A DNA stretch of 64,000 bases, from contig JADLAY010000042.1 in the NCBI GenBank assembly GCA_020849765.1, positions 1 through 64,000 on the forward strand, given 5' to 3'. Shown in pieces: positions 9,091 to 19,615 of this stretch. The notes beneath the pieces were generated by a model. The model did no database searches, had not been told where the DNA came from, and worked only from the letters and a program-made list of their open reading frames with translations. Position numbers and translations under genes: made by a program. This stretch comes from Anaerolineae bacterium (GTDB lineage Bacteria > Chloroflexota > Anaerolineae > Aggregatilineales > Phototrophicaceae). How positions within the stretch are numbered: position 1 is the stretch's first letter; the number at the start of each line of letters is the position of its first letter.

Positions 9091-9802
9091 AACTGCCTTC
9101 TGTGATGGGCGCCAGCGCCGCCTCGACCGCCGCCATCGCGTGGATGGTCGTCGTGTCGAAGACCGGCACGGCGCAGTCCTGCTGCTGGATCAGCAGCCCG
9201 ATTTCCGTGCAGCCGAGGATGATGCCCTGCGCGCCCTCGGCGACCAGCGCGTCGATGATGCGCAGGTAGGCTGCCTTCGACTCGGCCTTGATCTCACCGA
9301 GCACCAGCTCCTCGTAGATGATGCGGTTGACGAGCGCGCGCCGGTCCGCATCCGGCACCAGCACGCGCAGCCCGTGCATCTGCTCCAGGCGCCCACGATA
9401 GAAGTCCTGCTCCATCGTGTAGCGCGTGCCGAGCAGACCGATCGTCGCCAACCGCTGCTGTTGGATCTGCGCGGCGGTCGCGTCGGCGATGTGCAGCAGT
9501 GGGATGCCCACCGCCGCCTGGACGTCGTCGGCCATCTTGTGCATCGTGTTGGTGCAGATGACGATCAGATCGGCGCCGCCGCGTTCGAGCCGCCGCGCCG
9601 CGTCGATCATCATGCTGGTCGCTTCGTCCCAGCGGCCCTCGCTCTGTAAGACCTCGATCTCGGCAAAATCGACCGAATACATCAGCGTTCGTGCGCTGTG
9701 CAGGCCGCCGAGTCGTGCCTTCACCGTCTCGTTGACGATCCGGTAGTATTCCAACGAGCTTTCCCAACTCATCCCGCCGATCATGCCGATGGTCTTCATC
9801 AT
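9089..9802 (-). CDS. Aspartate/glutamate racemase family protein
   Basis: The 237-residue protein starts MKTIGMIGGMSWESSLEYYRI, a standard opening of the Asp/Glu (hydantoin) racemase family, and has the two catalytic Cys segments VICTNTMHKMAD (near residue 82) and GIILGCTEIGLLI (near 196). Members interconvert L- and D-amino acids without cofactor; the substrate (Asp, Glu or broad-spectrum) is not decided. The start overlaps the stop codon of the methyltransferase gene (ATGA), indicating translational coupling. Its place in a branched-chain amino-acid cluster may be only positional. Confidence 0.85.
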   Translation of the reverse strand: MMKTIGMIGGMSWESSLEYYRIVNETVKARLGGLHSARTLMYSVDFAEIEVLQSEGRWDEATSMMIDAARRLERGGADLIVICTNTMHKMADDVQAAVGIPLLHIADATAAQIQQQRLATIGLLGTRYTMEQDFYRGRLEQMHGLRVLVPDADRRALVNRIIYEELVLGEIKAESKAAYLRIIDALVAEGAQGIILGCTEIGLLIQQQDCAVPVFDTTTIHAMAAVEAALAPITEGS

Positions 9803-10566
9803 TTGCGCTTGCCCACCATCAGCGCGCCGGGGATGCTGAAGCTGTAGTCCGCGCCGATGGCGAAGAACTCGCGCACTTCCACCGGAGCGGCGTCATAGAG
9901 CGCGTGCAGCGCATCCACGAACTGCGGCGGCGTGCCGATGCGCTGCACCCACGCGTCGAAATCGAGCGGCAGCATCCAGCCGTGAGCGACCTGCGGATCG
10001 AAACGCGCGTCGTCGAACATGTCGCACCACTGCTCGCGGCTGTGATCGCGCACGTGTGACGGATCGCGCAGCAGTTCAATCGCCTGCAGCCACGTATCCA
10101 GCAGCGGGGCGCTCGGCGCGACGATGTCGCTCAGGATGAACGATCCGCCCGGCTTGAGCACACGGCGGAATTCTCGCAGCGCCGCCGCGGGCGCCGCCCA
10201 ATGATGCGCCGAATAGCGCGAGACGACCAGGTCGAATGCGCCGTCCACGAACGGGAGGCTCTCGACCGAGCCTTGCCGTGTCTCGACGTTGCGGATGCCG
10301 CGTTCCGCCGCCAGCCGCTCGACCTGTTCCAGCATCGCCGGCGTCAGATCGTAGGCGACGACACCCGCGGCATGAGGCGCGAAGGCCAGCGCCGTGTGAC
10401 CCGCCCCGCAGCCCGCGTCGAGGACGTGCTCGCTGCCGGTCAGCCGCGCAAGCTCGACCATCCGCGCCAGATCTTCACCCAGCGCGTGGACGCTGCTCGA
10501 CGCGTAATTCGCCGCGACGTTCCCGAACTGCTGCTGCACCGCCTGATCCAATGTCGCTGTTGCCAT
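9799..10566 (-). CDS. Class I SAM-dependent methyltransferase
   Basis: The 255-residue protein has motif I VLDAGCGAGHTAL (near residues 46-58), a motif II-like VVAYDLTPAML, an acidic FDLVVSRYSAHHW segment and the RVLKPGGSFILSD motif. This is the UbiE/COQ5-like Methyltransf_11 arrangement. The substrate is unknown. It is coupled to the downstream racemase gene by a four-base overlap and lies between leuA and leuC, so it is probably expressed with the pathway, but no role in it is known. Confidence 0.82.
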   Translation of the reverse strand: MATATLDQAVQQQFGNVAANYASSSVHALGEDLARMVELARLTGSEHVLDAGCGAGHTALAFAPHAAGVVAYDLTPAMLEQVERLAAERGIRNVETRQGSVESLPFVDGAFDLVVSRYSAHHWAAPAAALREFRRVLKPGGSFILSDIVAPSAPLLDTWLQAIELLRDPSHVRDHSREQWCDMFDDARFDPQVAHGWMLPLDFDAWVQRIGTPPQFVDALHALYDAAPVEVREFFAIGADYSFSIPGALMVGKRK

Positions 10567-10624
10567 AACCCAAGCATTCTCCTACATCTGGCGCACCAGA
10601 TGGCTCCTGTTGGTCGATGAGGCT

Positions 10625-10825
10625 CGGTAGGGCGCATCGTCGTGCGCCCTGACCAAGTCCGTTACCGTGCGTCCGCCGATGGGTTAACCCATCGGCTAGT
10701 CGAAATCAAGCGCACTGAAGGCGCTCTTTTCGACCCCCGTGCACCCATTCTGAGCACCGAGCACCCGATATTGAACCCAGTACCCAGAACTCAGAACCCA
10801 GTACTGAGTACCGAGCACCCTCTTC
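10625..10825. repeat. Mixed repeat region: families D, A and C
   Basis: This gap between the methyltransferase and leuA holds three repeats in a row: an imperfect GTAGGGCGCATC...GTGCGCCCTGAC palindrome (10629-10652), a family A hairpin GCCGATGGGTTAACCCATCGGC (10676-10697) with the adjoining AAGCGCACTGAAGGCGCTCTT, and degenerate family C CCCAGAACTCAGAACCCAG-type units from about 10740 to 10820. I see no gene. Confidence 0.75.
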
Positions 10826-10827
10826 CC

Positions 10828-12432
10828 CTAGTCCCCAACGCTGACTGTGGCGGCCTCGCCTTCGGCCTTCATCTCGCGCAGACCCATGCCCGCGATCATG
10901 CGGTTGAGCGCGCTCAGGTAGGCCTTGACGCTGCTGACGATGATGTCCGGGTCGGCGCCGTAGCCGCCGAACGAGCGGTCACTCTCCGGCGGGGCGATAC
11001 TGACGGTCACTTCGCCCTGGGCGTCGATGCCCTCGGTCACGCTGTGGACGCTGTACTCGATGAGCGTGCACGGCGCCTTGACGACGCCGTCGACCGCCTT
11101 GAAGCAGGCATCGACCGGCCCGACGCCGACCGCCGCATGGACGAACTCGCGCCCATCGCTGTTGACCAGCTTGACCGTCGCCGTCGGCATGCCCATCGTC
11201 CCAGCGACGACCTGCATATCCTCCAGCCGGAAGAATTCCTGCGGCTTGACGTGCTCCTCGGTCATCAGCGCGACCAGGTCGGCATCGGTCACGTTCTTCT
11301 TGGCGTCGGCCAGATCCTTGAAGCGCTCGAAGATCGGCATCACCTGCTCGCGCTCGACCTTGTAGCCCAGCTCCTGCAAGCGGACGAGCAGCGCGTGGCG
11401 ACCGCTGTGCTTGCCCAGCACCAGACGGCTCTTCTCGACGCCGACATCTTCCGGCTTCATGATCTCGTAGGTGCTGCTGTTCTTGAGCATGCCGTCCTGG
11501 TGAATGCCCGCCTCGTGCGCGAAGGCGTTCTTGCCGACGATGGCCTTGTTCGCCTGCACCATCAGGCCGGTGTAGTTGCTGACCATGCGGCTCGACTTCA
11601 TGATCTCGCGCGTGTTGATGTTCGTGCGCAGGCCGTAGTAGGGGCGGCGCGTCTCAATCGCCATCACGACTTCTTCGAGGCTGGTGTTGCCCGCGCGCTC
11701 GCCGATGCCGTTGATGGTGACCTCGACCTGGCGCGCGCCCGCCATGACCCCGGCCAGCGTGTTAGCCGTCGCCAGGCCCAGATCGTTGTGGCAGTGGACC
11801 GACCAGATGACGTCGGTGCCCGGCCCGCCGCCCGGCGTCTCGGCGATCAGGTTGCCGATCAGTTCGCCGAACTCCGCCGGGATGGTGTAGCCGACCGTGT
11901 CCGGGATGTTGAGCGTCGTTGCGCCGCACTCAATCGCCAGTGCGCAGACTTCGACCAGGAAGGCCGGGTCGGTGCGCCCGGCGTCCATCGGGCTGAATTC
12001 GACGTCTTCGCACAGGCTGCGCGCCAGCGTCACCATCTTGCGGATGACGTCGAGCGCCTGGGGTTTCGTCAGCCCGGTCTGATATTGCAGGTGGATGTCC
12101 GACGTGCCCAGGAAGGTGTGGATGCGCGGCTTGGCGGCAAACTTGACGCCTTCCCAGCAGGTCACGATGTCTTTTTCGACGGCGCGCGCCAGCCCGGCGA
12201 TGACGGGGCCGTCCGCTGTGCCCACGTCGCGCGCGATGCGCTGCACGGCTGCCAGATCGTCTGGAGAAGCAGCGGGGAAGCCCGCCTCGATAATGTCGAC
12301 GCCCAGCTTGCTCAGTTGGCGCGCGATTTCCAGTTTTTCGGCGCTGCTCAGGGTGGCGCCAGGGCTTTGCTCGCCGTCACGCAGGGTGGTATCAAAAAAG
12401 CGGACGACGTTCGGGTCTACGGGGCTGGTCAT
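10828..12432 (-). CDS. leuA: 2-isopropylmalate synthase
   Basis: This 534-residue enzyme opens VVRFFDTTLRDGEQSPGATL, the LeuA signature, with VHCHNDLGLATANTL as the metal-binding His block and GIGERAGNTSLEEVVMA following, then a complete C-terminal LeuA dimer/allosteric domain. It condenses 2-ketoisovalerate with acetyl-CoA in the committed step of leucine synthesis and is normally leucine-inhibited. AAAGGA precedes the ATG. The start codon also overlaps the stop of a 25-codon upstream ORF (ATGA), a possible coupling device. It is well distinguished from CimA by DGEQSPGA in place of DGTQREG. Confidence 0.95.
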   Translation of the reverse strand: MTSPVDPNVVRFFDTTLRDGEQSPGATLSSAEKLEIARQLSKLGVDIIEAGFPAASPDDLAAVQRIARDVGTADGPVIAGLARAVEKDIVTCWEGVKFAAKPRIHTFLGTSDIHLQYQTGLTKPQALDVIRKMVTLARSLCEDVEFSPMDAGRTDPAFLVEVCALAIECGATTLNIPDTVGYTIPAEFGELIGNLIAETPGGGPGTDVIWSVHCHNDLGLATANTLAGVMAGARQVEVTINGIGERAGNTSLEEVVMAIETRRPYYGLRTNINTREIMKSSRMVSNYTGLMVQANKAIVGKNAFAHEAGIHQDGMLKNSSTYEIMKPEDVGVEKSRLVLGKHSGRHALLVRLQELGYKVEREQVMPIFERFKDLADAKKNVTDADLVALMTEEHVKPQEFFRLEDMQVVAGTMGMPTATVKLVNSDGREFVHAAVGVGPVDACFKAVDGVVKAPCTLIEYSVHSVTEGIDAQGEVTVSIAPPESDRSFGGYGADPDIIVSSVKAYLSALNRMIAGMGLREMKAEGEAATVSVGD

Positions 12433-12506
12433 TGGGAGTGATCCTTTCTTGAATCAGGTTTGTGAAATCGCAAGCAGCTAAGGTCAGCAAGACCATCTTC
12501 CGTCAT
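12429..12506 (-). CDS. Possible leuA leader peptide / upstream ORF
   Basis: The ATG at 12506 is preceded by AAAGGGGGTGATC, a strong ribosome-binding site, and opens a 25-codon frame that ends in TGA overlapping the leuA ATG. The peptide contains three Leu codons spaced three apart (residues 6, 9 and 12), plus Cys and several charged residues. No clear terminator lies between it and leuA, so classical attenuation is not evident; translational coupling would be a simpler role. It could also be a chance frame. Confidence 0.35.
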   Translation of the reverse strand: MTEDGLADLSCLRFHKPDSRKDHSQ

Positions 12507-12550
12507 GCGATCACCCCCTTTCCAACTACGCCGGGTACGTCAGGTTCCAT

Positions 12551-13432
12551 TCATGCATCTCCAAAACGTAATTGATTGACATCGATCACCGGCTGATAAC
12601 CGATCACCTGATAGATGTGGTTCGACGTCGGGTTGGCCAGATCGGTGTAGAGCGAACAAAACGTGCGCCCCCGATCCAGCAGTTCCTGGCTGAGTGCTGC
12701 CACGCAAGCGCTGGCGTAGCCTTTGCCGCGCCTCTCCGGCGGCGTATAGACGAGATTGACGGTCACGCCGTGGGCCGTCATGCGCCCGTAGCTCGCCATC
12801 GACACGATCTGCCCATCGTCGACCCACAGGCGCAGACCGTTGCGGCTCTGATCCGCCGACAGGATGCGGTAGATCATGGCCGCGGCGTCCTGCTGGCTCA
12901 TGCCGTCCATCGCTTCTTCGGCGAACGCCATCGTCCACTCGGTCAGCAGTTCGAAGTGCTCCTGACGAGCGGCGCGCATCTCGCCGCTGACGCCGCTGAC
13001 CGGGTTGACCTCCGTCAGCTTGTACAGGCGCATCGCGACCTGGATGCGATAGGGACGCCCGGTCATGCTCGACCAGATGTCCGCGAACGCCAGCGCGGTC
13101 GGGTTCTCGCCGTTGACGCCCGCCAGGTTGGGATCGACGCTGTAGTAGTCATCGGCCAGTTGGCGCAGGGCGGCTGGCGATGCCGCGCACGAGATGACGA
13201 GCTCGTAGGGCGGCGTGCACATGGCGACTGCGACCGGCGCTCCCGCATCCTCGATCAGCGCGAAGTAGGCGTTGTCGGCGTGACGCTCGCCCAGCCGGAG
13301 CGATGACCCCATGCCGAGGATCAGGTTGTGCTCGGCCTCGCGCTGGAGCAGGAAGGCCTCGGCGCGCGGCCAGGTGTCATCTTTTGGCACGAAGCGTTTG
13401 ATCTGCATGATTGCGTTCTCAAACTTCCTCAT
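12551..13432 (-). CDS. GNAT family N-acetyltransferase, two-domain size
   Basis: The 293-residue protein has a recognisable C-terminal GNAT fold: VNLVYTPPERRGKGYASACV (acetyl-CoA-binding motif A, near residues 225-245) and NHIYQVIGYQPV (motif B). The N-terminal half resembles a degenerate second acetyltransferase-like domain. The acceptor is unknown. It overlaps the preceding GNAT gene by four bases, so the two acetyltransferases are coupled and sit between ilvC and leuA in the cluster. Confidence 0.8.
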   Translation of the reverse strand: MRKFENAIMQIKRFVPKDDTWPRAEAFLLQREAEHNLILGMGSSLRLGERHADNAYFALIEDAGAPVAVAMCTPPYELVISCAASPAALRQLADDYYSVDPNLAGVNGENPTALAFADIWSSMTGRPYRIQVAMRLYKLTEVNPVSGVSGEMRAARQEHFELLTEWTMAFAEEAMDGMSQQDAAAMIYRILSADQSRNGLRLWVDDGQIVSMASYGRMTAHGVTVNLVYTPPERRGKGYASACVAALSQELLDRGRTFCSLYTDLANPTSNHIYQVIGYQPVIDVNQLRFGDA

Positions 13433-13962
13433 CGCTCCAGATCCATTGCCATCATCTCGACGTCGTAATACTTGCCCTCAATCTTGAAGGCGCGGCGGTT
13501 GACGCCATAGGTCGTGAAGCCCGCTTCCACGTACATCCGGCGCGCGCCCTCGTTGCCGACCGTGACCTCCAACTCGACAATCTCGATCTGCGGCAGCGAG
13601 CGGACGAACGCCATGGCGGTATCGAGCAGCTTGTGGGCGACGCCCTGGCCGCGCACTTCCGGCGCCACGTAGACCCGGATGATCACCGCGCGGTGGCGGA
13701 TCTTCTGCCAGTGGTTCAGCGTGACGCCGATGATGCCGACCAGCGTATCGCCGTCGAAGGCGCCGAACGTCGGCACCTGGACGACGCGCTCGACGAAGTA
13801 CTCCGCCGATTCCCCGACCTCGTCATCGTAGGCGATGGTGAAGGCTTCCGGATGATCCCGCAGCGCGCGCAGACGCACGACCCGATAGGCTTCGGCGTCG
13901 TCGGCAGTCAACTGCCGGATGGTGATGGTCGTCGCCTCGGACATCGGCTGGTCTACTTTCAC
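13429..13962 (-). CDS. GNAT family N-acetyltransferase
   Basis: The 177-residue protein has VIIRVYVAPEVRGQGVAHKLL, the GNAT pyrophosphate-binding motif A, and VGNEGARRMYVEAGF in motif B. The frame opens at a GTG at 13962; an ATG six codons later is an equally good start. It is translationally coupled to the larger GNAT gene downstream. Small-molecule acetylation is likely, with the substrate unknown. Confidence 0.82.
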   Translation of the reverse strand: MKVDQPMSEATTITIRQLTADDAEAYRVVRLRALRDHPEAFTIAYDDEVGESAEYFVERVVQVPTFGAFDGDTLVGIIGVTLNHWQKIRHRAVIIRVYVAPEVRGQGVAHKLLDTAMAFVRSLPQIEIVELEVTVGNEGARRMYVEAGFTTYGVNRRAFKIEGKYYDVEMMAMDLER

Positions 13963-14042
13963 CGTCTCATCACATGCAAATTAGCAGATTAGCGAATTCG
14001 CTCAGGCCTGGTCATCAATCGTCATGATCTTTGTTGCCCTTT

Positions 14043-14140
14043 TGCCCTCACCCTAAATCCCTCTCCCTAATGGAGAGGGACTTTCGGGGCCGATTGTCTC
14101 CCCTTCGCGCTTAGGGAGAAGGGGCCGGGAGTTGAGGGCA
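14043..14140. repeat. Family E double hairpin repeat
   Basis: CCCTCACCCTAAATCCCTCTCC pairs partly with GGAGAGGGAC, followed by CTCCCCTTC...GGGAGAAGGGG. Three further copies occur at 29.1, 40.2 and 41.6 kb. This kind of sequence is common between genes in many bacteria. Confidence 0.75.
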
Positions 14141-14189
14141 GCCAACAACGAAACTGGATCATGACCGCCTCACCATTCGCTCGTGAACG

Positions 14190-14241
14190 ACTTTGCCCAA
14201 AAGCCAATTGCCAACAGCCAAAAGCTAATCGCCAATCGCCA
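14190..14241. repeat. Family B repeat abutting the ilvC stop
   Basis: Repeats of the type gccaattgccaacagccaaaagctaat run into the end of ilvC; nothing else separates the two. Confidence 0.75.
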
Positions 14242-15255
<1,014 letters not shown>

Positions 15256-15277
15256 GTGCGTCCTTCGTTCCCTTCTG

Positions 15278-15522
15278 AAATCGTCGAAAGCAAAAAGCGA
15301 ATTAGCGGATTAGCAATGAGCGGTTAGCTCTTAGCCATTCGCCGGAAGCGAATGAGCAGGTAAGCAGATTAGCGCATTCGCAAATTAGCTCACCACTCGC
15401 TTTGCTGCCAGACTGTTAGCCAAGAGCCGAAAGCCGAAAGCTGACCGCCGAAGGCTAGAAGCCAAGAGCTAAAGGCTAAAGGCTAACAGCTAACGGCTAA
15501 AAGCCAACAGCCAAAAGCCTAG
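15278..15522. repeat. Family B low-complexity tract, longest copy
   Basis: About 245 bp between ilvC and ilvN consist of back-to-back degenerate units such as agctaaaggctaaaggct, gccaacagccaaaagcc and gcaaattagc. The unit length drifts between 7 and 11 bases. The TAG stop codon of ilvN lies within the last unit. There are no unique spacers, so it is not a CRISPR array. Confidence 0.85.
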
Positions 15523-16076
15523 ACATGATACCCATTGGTCGACGGCTGAGCCGTGCGCTCGTAGCTGCTGTCCAGGATGCGCGCGCCGCGGCCCATGGCG
15601 ACGACGCCCGTGCGCACCATCTCGACGATGCCGATCGGCTCCAGCTCGTGGATGCACTGCTCGACGCGGTCTTCCTGCGCCGTGATCTCGACGATGGCGT
15701 ACAGGTTGCCGATGTCGACGATGCGCGCCGGATAGCGCTCCACGATCATGGTCAGGGCGTTGCGCGAATCGGCGTCATCCGAGCGCACCTTGACCAGCGC
15801 CAGGTCACGGCTGACGTGCAGATCCGCGCCGACGTTGGCGACGTCGATGACCGGTACCAGCTTGAGCAGGTTGGCCATGATGCGCTGCGCATTCGCCCGC
15901 GCGCTGTCGACGACGATCGTCATGCGCGAAATCTGCGGGCGATGCGTGCGGCCCACGCTCAAGCTGTCGATGTTGAAATTGCGGCGGCGAAACAGGTTCG
16001 TCACACGCATCAGGACGCCCGGCTGGTTTTCGACCAGCGCGACGACGGTGTGTTTTGTGGACATATTTTCTGGCAT
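15519..16076 (-). CDS. ilvN: Acetolactate synthase small (regulatory) subunit
   Basis: The 185-residue protein starts from ATG at 16076, eight bases after GAGGAG, in preference to the GTG at 16085 that overlaps that site. The N-terminal ACT domain reads VVALVENQPGVLMRVTNLF followed by RRNFNIDSLSVG, then a second ACT-like region and a C-terminal domain typical of IlvN/IlvH. It binds valine and tunes IlvB activity. It follows ilvB on the same strand across a repeat-filled gap of about 285 bp. Confidence 0.94.
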   Translation of the reverse strand: MPENMSTKHTVVALVENQPGVLMRVTNLFRRRNFNIDSLSVGRTHRPQISRMTIVVDSARANAQRIMANLLKLVPVIDVANVGADLHVSRDLALVKVRSDDADSRNALTMIVERYPARIVDIGNLYAIVEITAQEDRVEQCIHELEPIGIVEMVRTGVVAMGRGARILDSSYERTAQPSTNGYHV

Positions 16077-16159
16077 CGAAGCCACTCCTCAAAAGTTGAT
16101 CTCTCAAGCTCACCCTGTTGTGTGCCGCGTCTCATTTTCGGGCGGGGCACAGAACGTTT

Positions 16160-16350
16160 TTCGGAACCACGGAGGCACAGAGGCCGCGGAGAAAGGATCT
16201 TTAGAAATGACCTTGCTTCATACCTCGTTGCCCTCTCTCACTGAACGCGGACAGGGCACGCCCTGTCCCTACAACTCAGAACTCTGAACCCAGAACTCAG
16301 AACCAAATACTCTCGTATCTGAGCACTGAGTACCGAGCACGGAGCACTAT
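16160..16350. repeat. Mixed repeat region: families F, D and C
   Basis: This gap between ilvN and ilvB contains GGAACCACGGAGGCACAGAGG (family F), the hairpin GGACAGGG-cacg-CCCTGTCC at 16249-16268 followed by CTAC (family D), and family C units (aactcagaactctgaaccc type) to about 16350. No gene is seen. Confidence 0.75.
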
Positions 16351-16361
16351 TCCGCCCCGTC

Positions 16362-18065
<1,704 letters not shown>

Positions 18066-18156
18066 AATCTGTCTCCATCGCTAATAGCGGCTTCTCTAGC
18101 GCAAAATCATTCATCAAGTGAGCGGGCGCCCCTTGTTCGCGCGCTCACCATTCTCC

Positions 18157-19089
18157 TCAATCCCCGGCGACTGTCTCTTTGAGTGACGTCAGCCAGCCAT
18201 ATTTATCCGGTACGCGACCACTGGTGACGTCGAAAAAGGCATCTTGTACGGCCTTCGTGATCGGCCCGCGCGACCCGCTGCCGACCTTGATGCGGTCGAC
18301 CGAGCGTACGGGCGTGATCTCCGCCGCAGTTCCTGTGAAGAAAATCTCATCGGCAATATAGAGCATGTCGCGGCTGATGGCTTCGTGGCGCACTTCGTAG
18401 CCGAGATCCTTGAGCAGCGCCAGCGCCGAGTCGCGCGTGATGCCGAGCAGGATCGACGAGGCCAGCCCCGGCGTGTAGACGACACCGTTCGAGATGACGA
18501 AGATGTTCTCGCCCGCACCCTCGCTGACGTTGCCGTTGTAATCGAGCGCGATGCCCTCGGTGAAGCCGTTATCATGGGCTTCCATGGTGATGAACTGGCT
18601 GTTGACGTACTGGCCGCCGATCTTGGCCATCGAGGCGAAGGTATCCGGCGCGATCCGGCGCCACGAACTGACCTGCACGTCGACGCCCTGCTCGATCGCT
18701 TCCGCGCCCAGGTAGCGGCCCCATTCGAAGGCGAACAGCACGACGTCGGTCGGGTTCTTGCGCCCCTCGACGCCGATCGGGCCTGCGCCGCGGAAGGCCA
18801 GCGGGCGTATGTAGCAGGCGCCCAGGCCGTTCTTGTTGACGGTGTCCAGGATCGCCTGGTTGATGTCATCCTCGCTGAACGGGATTTCGATGCGCGCGAT
18901 CTTCGCCGAGTTGAACAGGCGATGCGTGTGCGCCTGCAGGCGGAAGACCGCCGGTCCTCGTTCGGTCGCGTAGCAGCGGACGCCCTCGAATACGCTGCTG
19001 CCGTAATGCAGCGCATGCGTCGTGACGTGTACCTTGCAATCATCCCAGGCGACGAACTCTCCGTTATGCCAGATCCAATCCGACTGCAT
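18157..19089 (-). CDS. ilvE: Branched-chain amino acid aminotransferase
   Basis: This 310-residue class IV PLP aminotransferase has HALHYGSSVFEGVRCY near the N terminus, the group I signature from SEGAGENIFVISNGVVYTP onward, and FFTGTAAEITPVRSVD near the C terminus. It catalyses the final transamination to Val, Leu and Ile. AGGGGAAGAG precedes the ATG. It is the first structural gene after the attenuator leader (19.2-19.65 kb), so the cluster's control would act on it first. Confidence 0.95.
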   Translation of the reverse strand: MQSDWIWHNGEFVAWDDCKVHVTTHALHYGSSVFEGVRCYATERGPAVFRLQAHTHRLFNSAKIARIEIPFSEDDINQAILDTVNKNGLGACYIRPLAFRGAGPIGVEGRKNPTDVVLFAFEWGRYLGAEAIEQGVDVQVSSWRRIAPDTFASMAKIGGQYVNSQFITMEAHDNGFTEGIALDYNGNVSEGAGENIFVISNGVVYTPGLASSILLGITRDSALALLKDLGYEVRHEAISRDMLYIADEIFFTGTAAEITPVRSVDRIKVGSGSRGPITKAVQDAFFDVTSGRVPDKYGWLTSLKETVAGD

Positions 19090-19174
19090 GATCTCTTCCC
19101 CTCTGCGTTAGTCTTTAGCGATTAGCCGCTCGCTCGTGAGCGGGTGGCTGATGAAAACCATCCCAGACATCATC

Positions 19175-19196
19175 CTGCATCGGCGGTTCCGATGCA
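19175..19196 (-). other. Perfect hairpin in the ilvE 5' leader
   Basis: TGCATCGG and CCGATGCA form an 8-bp perfect stem around a short loop, about 90 bp upstream of ilvE. There is no T-tract, so it is an RNA structure of unknown role. Confidence 0.5.
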
Positions 19197-19216
19197 AGCC
19201 AGCGGCTGTCTCGCCG

Positions 19217-19270
19217 CAAAATAAAACGCGCCTTCCGTTTGGTCTCCCTGGAGGGATGCGGAAAGCGCGT
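19217..19270 (-). terminator. Second intrinsic terminator-like hairpin in the ilv leader
   Basis: Reading the minus strand, ACGCGC-t-TTCCG at 19270-19259 pairs with CGGAA-g-GCGCGT at 19237-19226, with an inner TCCCTCCAGGGA hairpin, and is followed by TTTTATTTT. It lies between the leader-peptide attenuator and ilvE, about 135 bp upstream of the ilvE start. It may be a second regulated terminator, or the 3' end of a short transcript. Confidence 0.65.
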
Positions 19271-19435
19271 TCATTGCTGAAACTCTGCTGCCGTGATCAG
19301 CGTGGCAGCGCGACATGGCGGCAGCCATAAACGACGGTGACTGTGTGCTTTGTTGGTCTGCGGGATTTTGTCTGTTCGTGTTCATCGCTGCCTGCTGCCT
19401 GTGTTTCTCTACTCGTCGTGACTCGCCAGTTTCTG

Positions 19436-19465
19436 GAACAAAAAAGCCCCCGCTTGGGGGGCTTT
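19436..19465 (-). terminator. ilv attenuator terminator
   Basis: On the minus strand AAAGCCCCCC-aagc-GGGGGCTTTTTTG forms a strong rho-independent terminator about 50 nt after the leader-peptide stop codon. Its 5' arm (AGCC...CCCAAG) can pair instead with CTTGGGCGGCGGCT, located immediately after that stop codon, an arrangement expected for a 2:3 antiterminator versus a 3:4 terminator. Confidence 0.88.
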
Positions 19466-19511
19466 CTGTTTCATTCTGTCTGCTGCACTCTGTCAGCCGC
19501 CGCCCAAGTCG

Positions 19512-19583
19512 CTACGCTCCACCCGTAATGAGGAGGACTACGATGCTAATAAGGACGACGACAAGATTGCGTGATTGAGTCAT
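19512..19583 (-). CDS. Branched-chain amino acid operon leader peptide (attenuator)
   Basis: This 23-codon ORF, too short for normal gene finding, begins ATG at 19583 about 26 nt after the likely transcription start. After MTQSRN it reads LVVVLISIVVLLI: 12 of 13 consecutive residues are Val, Leu or Ile, ending TGGA and TAG. This composition is typical of ilv leader peptides, where ribosome stalling at scarce Val/Leu/Ile tRNAs selects the antiterminator. The downstream terminator and alternative pairing are described separately. The ribosome-binding site is weak. It precedes ilvE by about 420 bp, a longer gap than in enteric ilv leaders. Confidence 0.88.
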   Translation of the reverse strand: MTQSRNLVVVLISIVVLLITGGA

Positions 19584-19615
19584 GAGCTTTGGAAAAATTT
19601 CACACACATGTGTAG

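Noticed and set aside
12433..12550. Classical leucine attenuator before leuA
   Set aside because: Only three Leu codons and no T-tract hairpin between the small ORF and leuA; kept only as a possible coupled upstream ORF.
15278..15522. Possible CRISPR array
   Set aside because: Units are 7-11 bases, degenerate and contiguous, with no constant repeat alternating with unique spacers and no cas genes.
19170..19385. A 71-codon frame in the ilv leader between the attenuator and ilvE
   Set aside because: It runs through the second terminator hairpin, has no ribosome-binding site and no protein-like composition; the leader is better explained as RNA structure.
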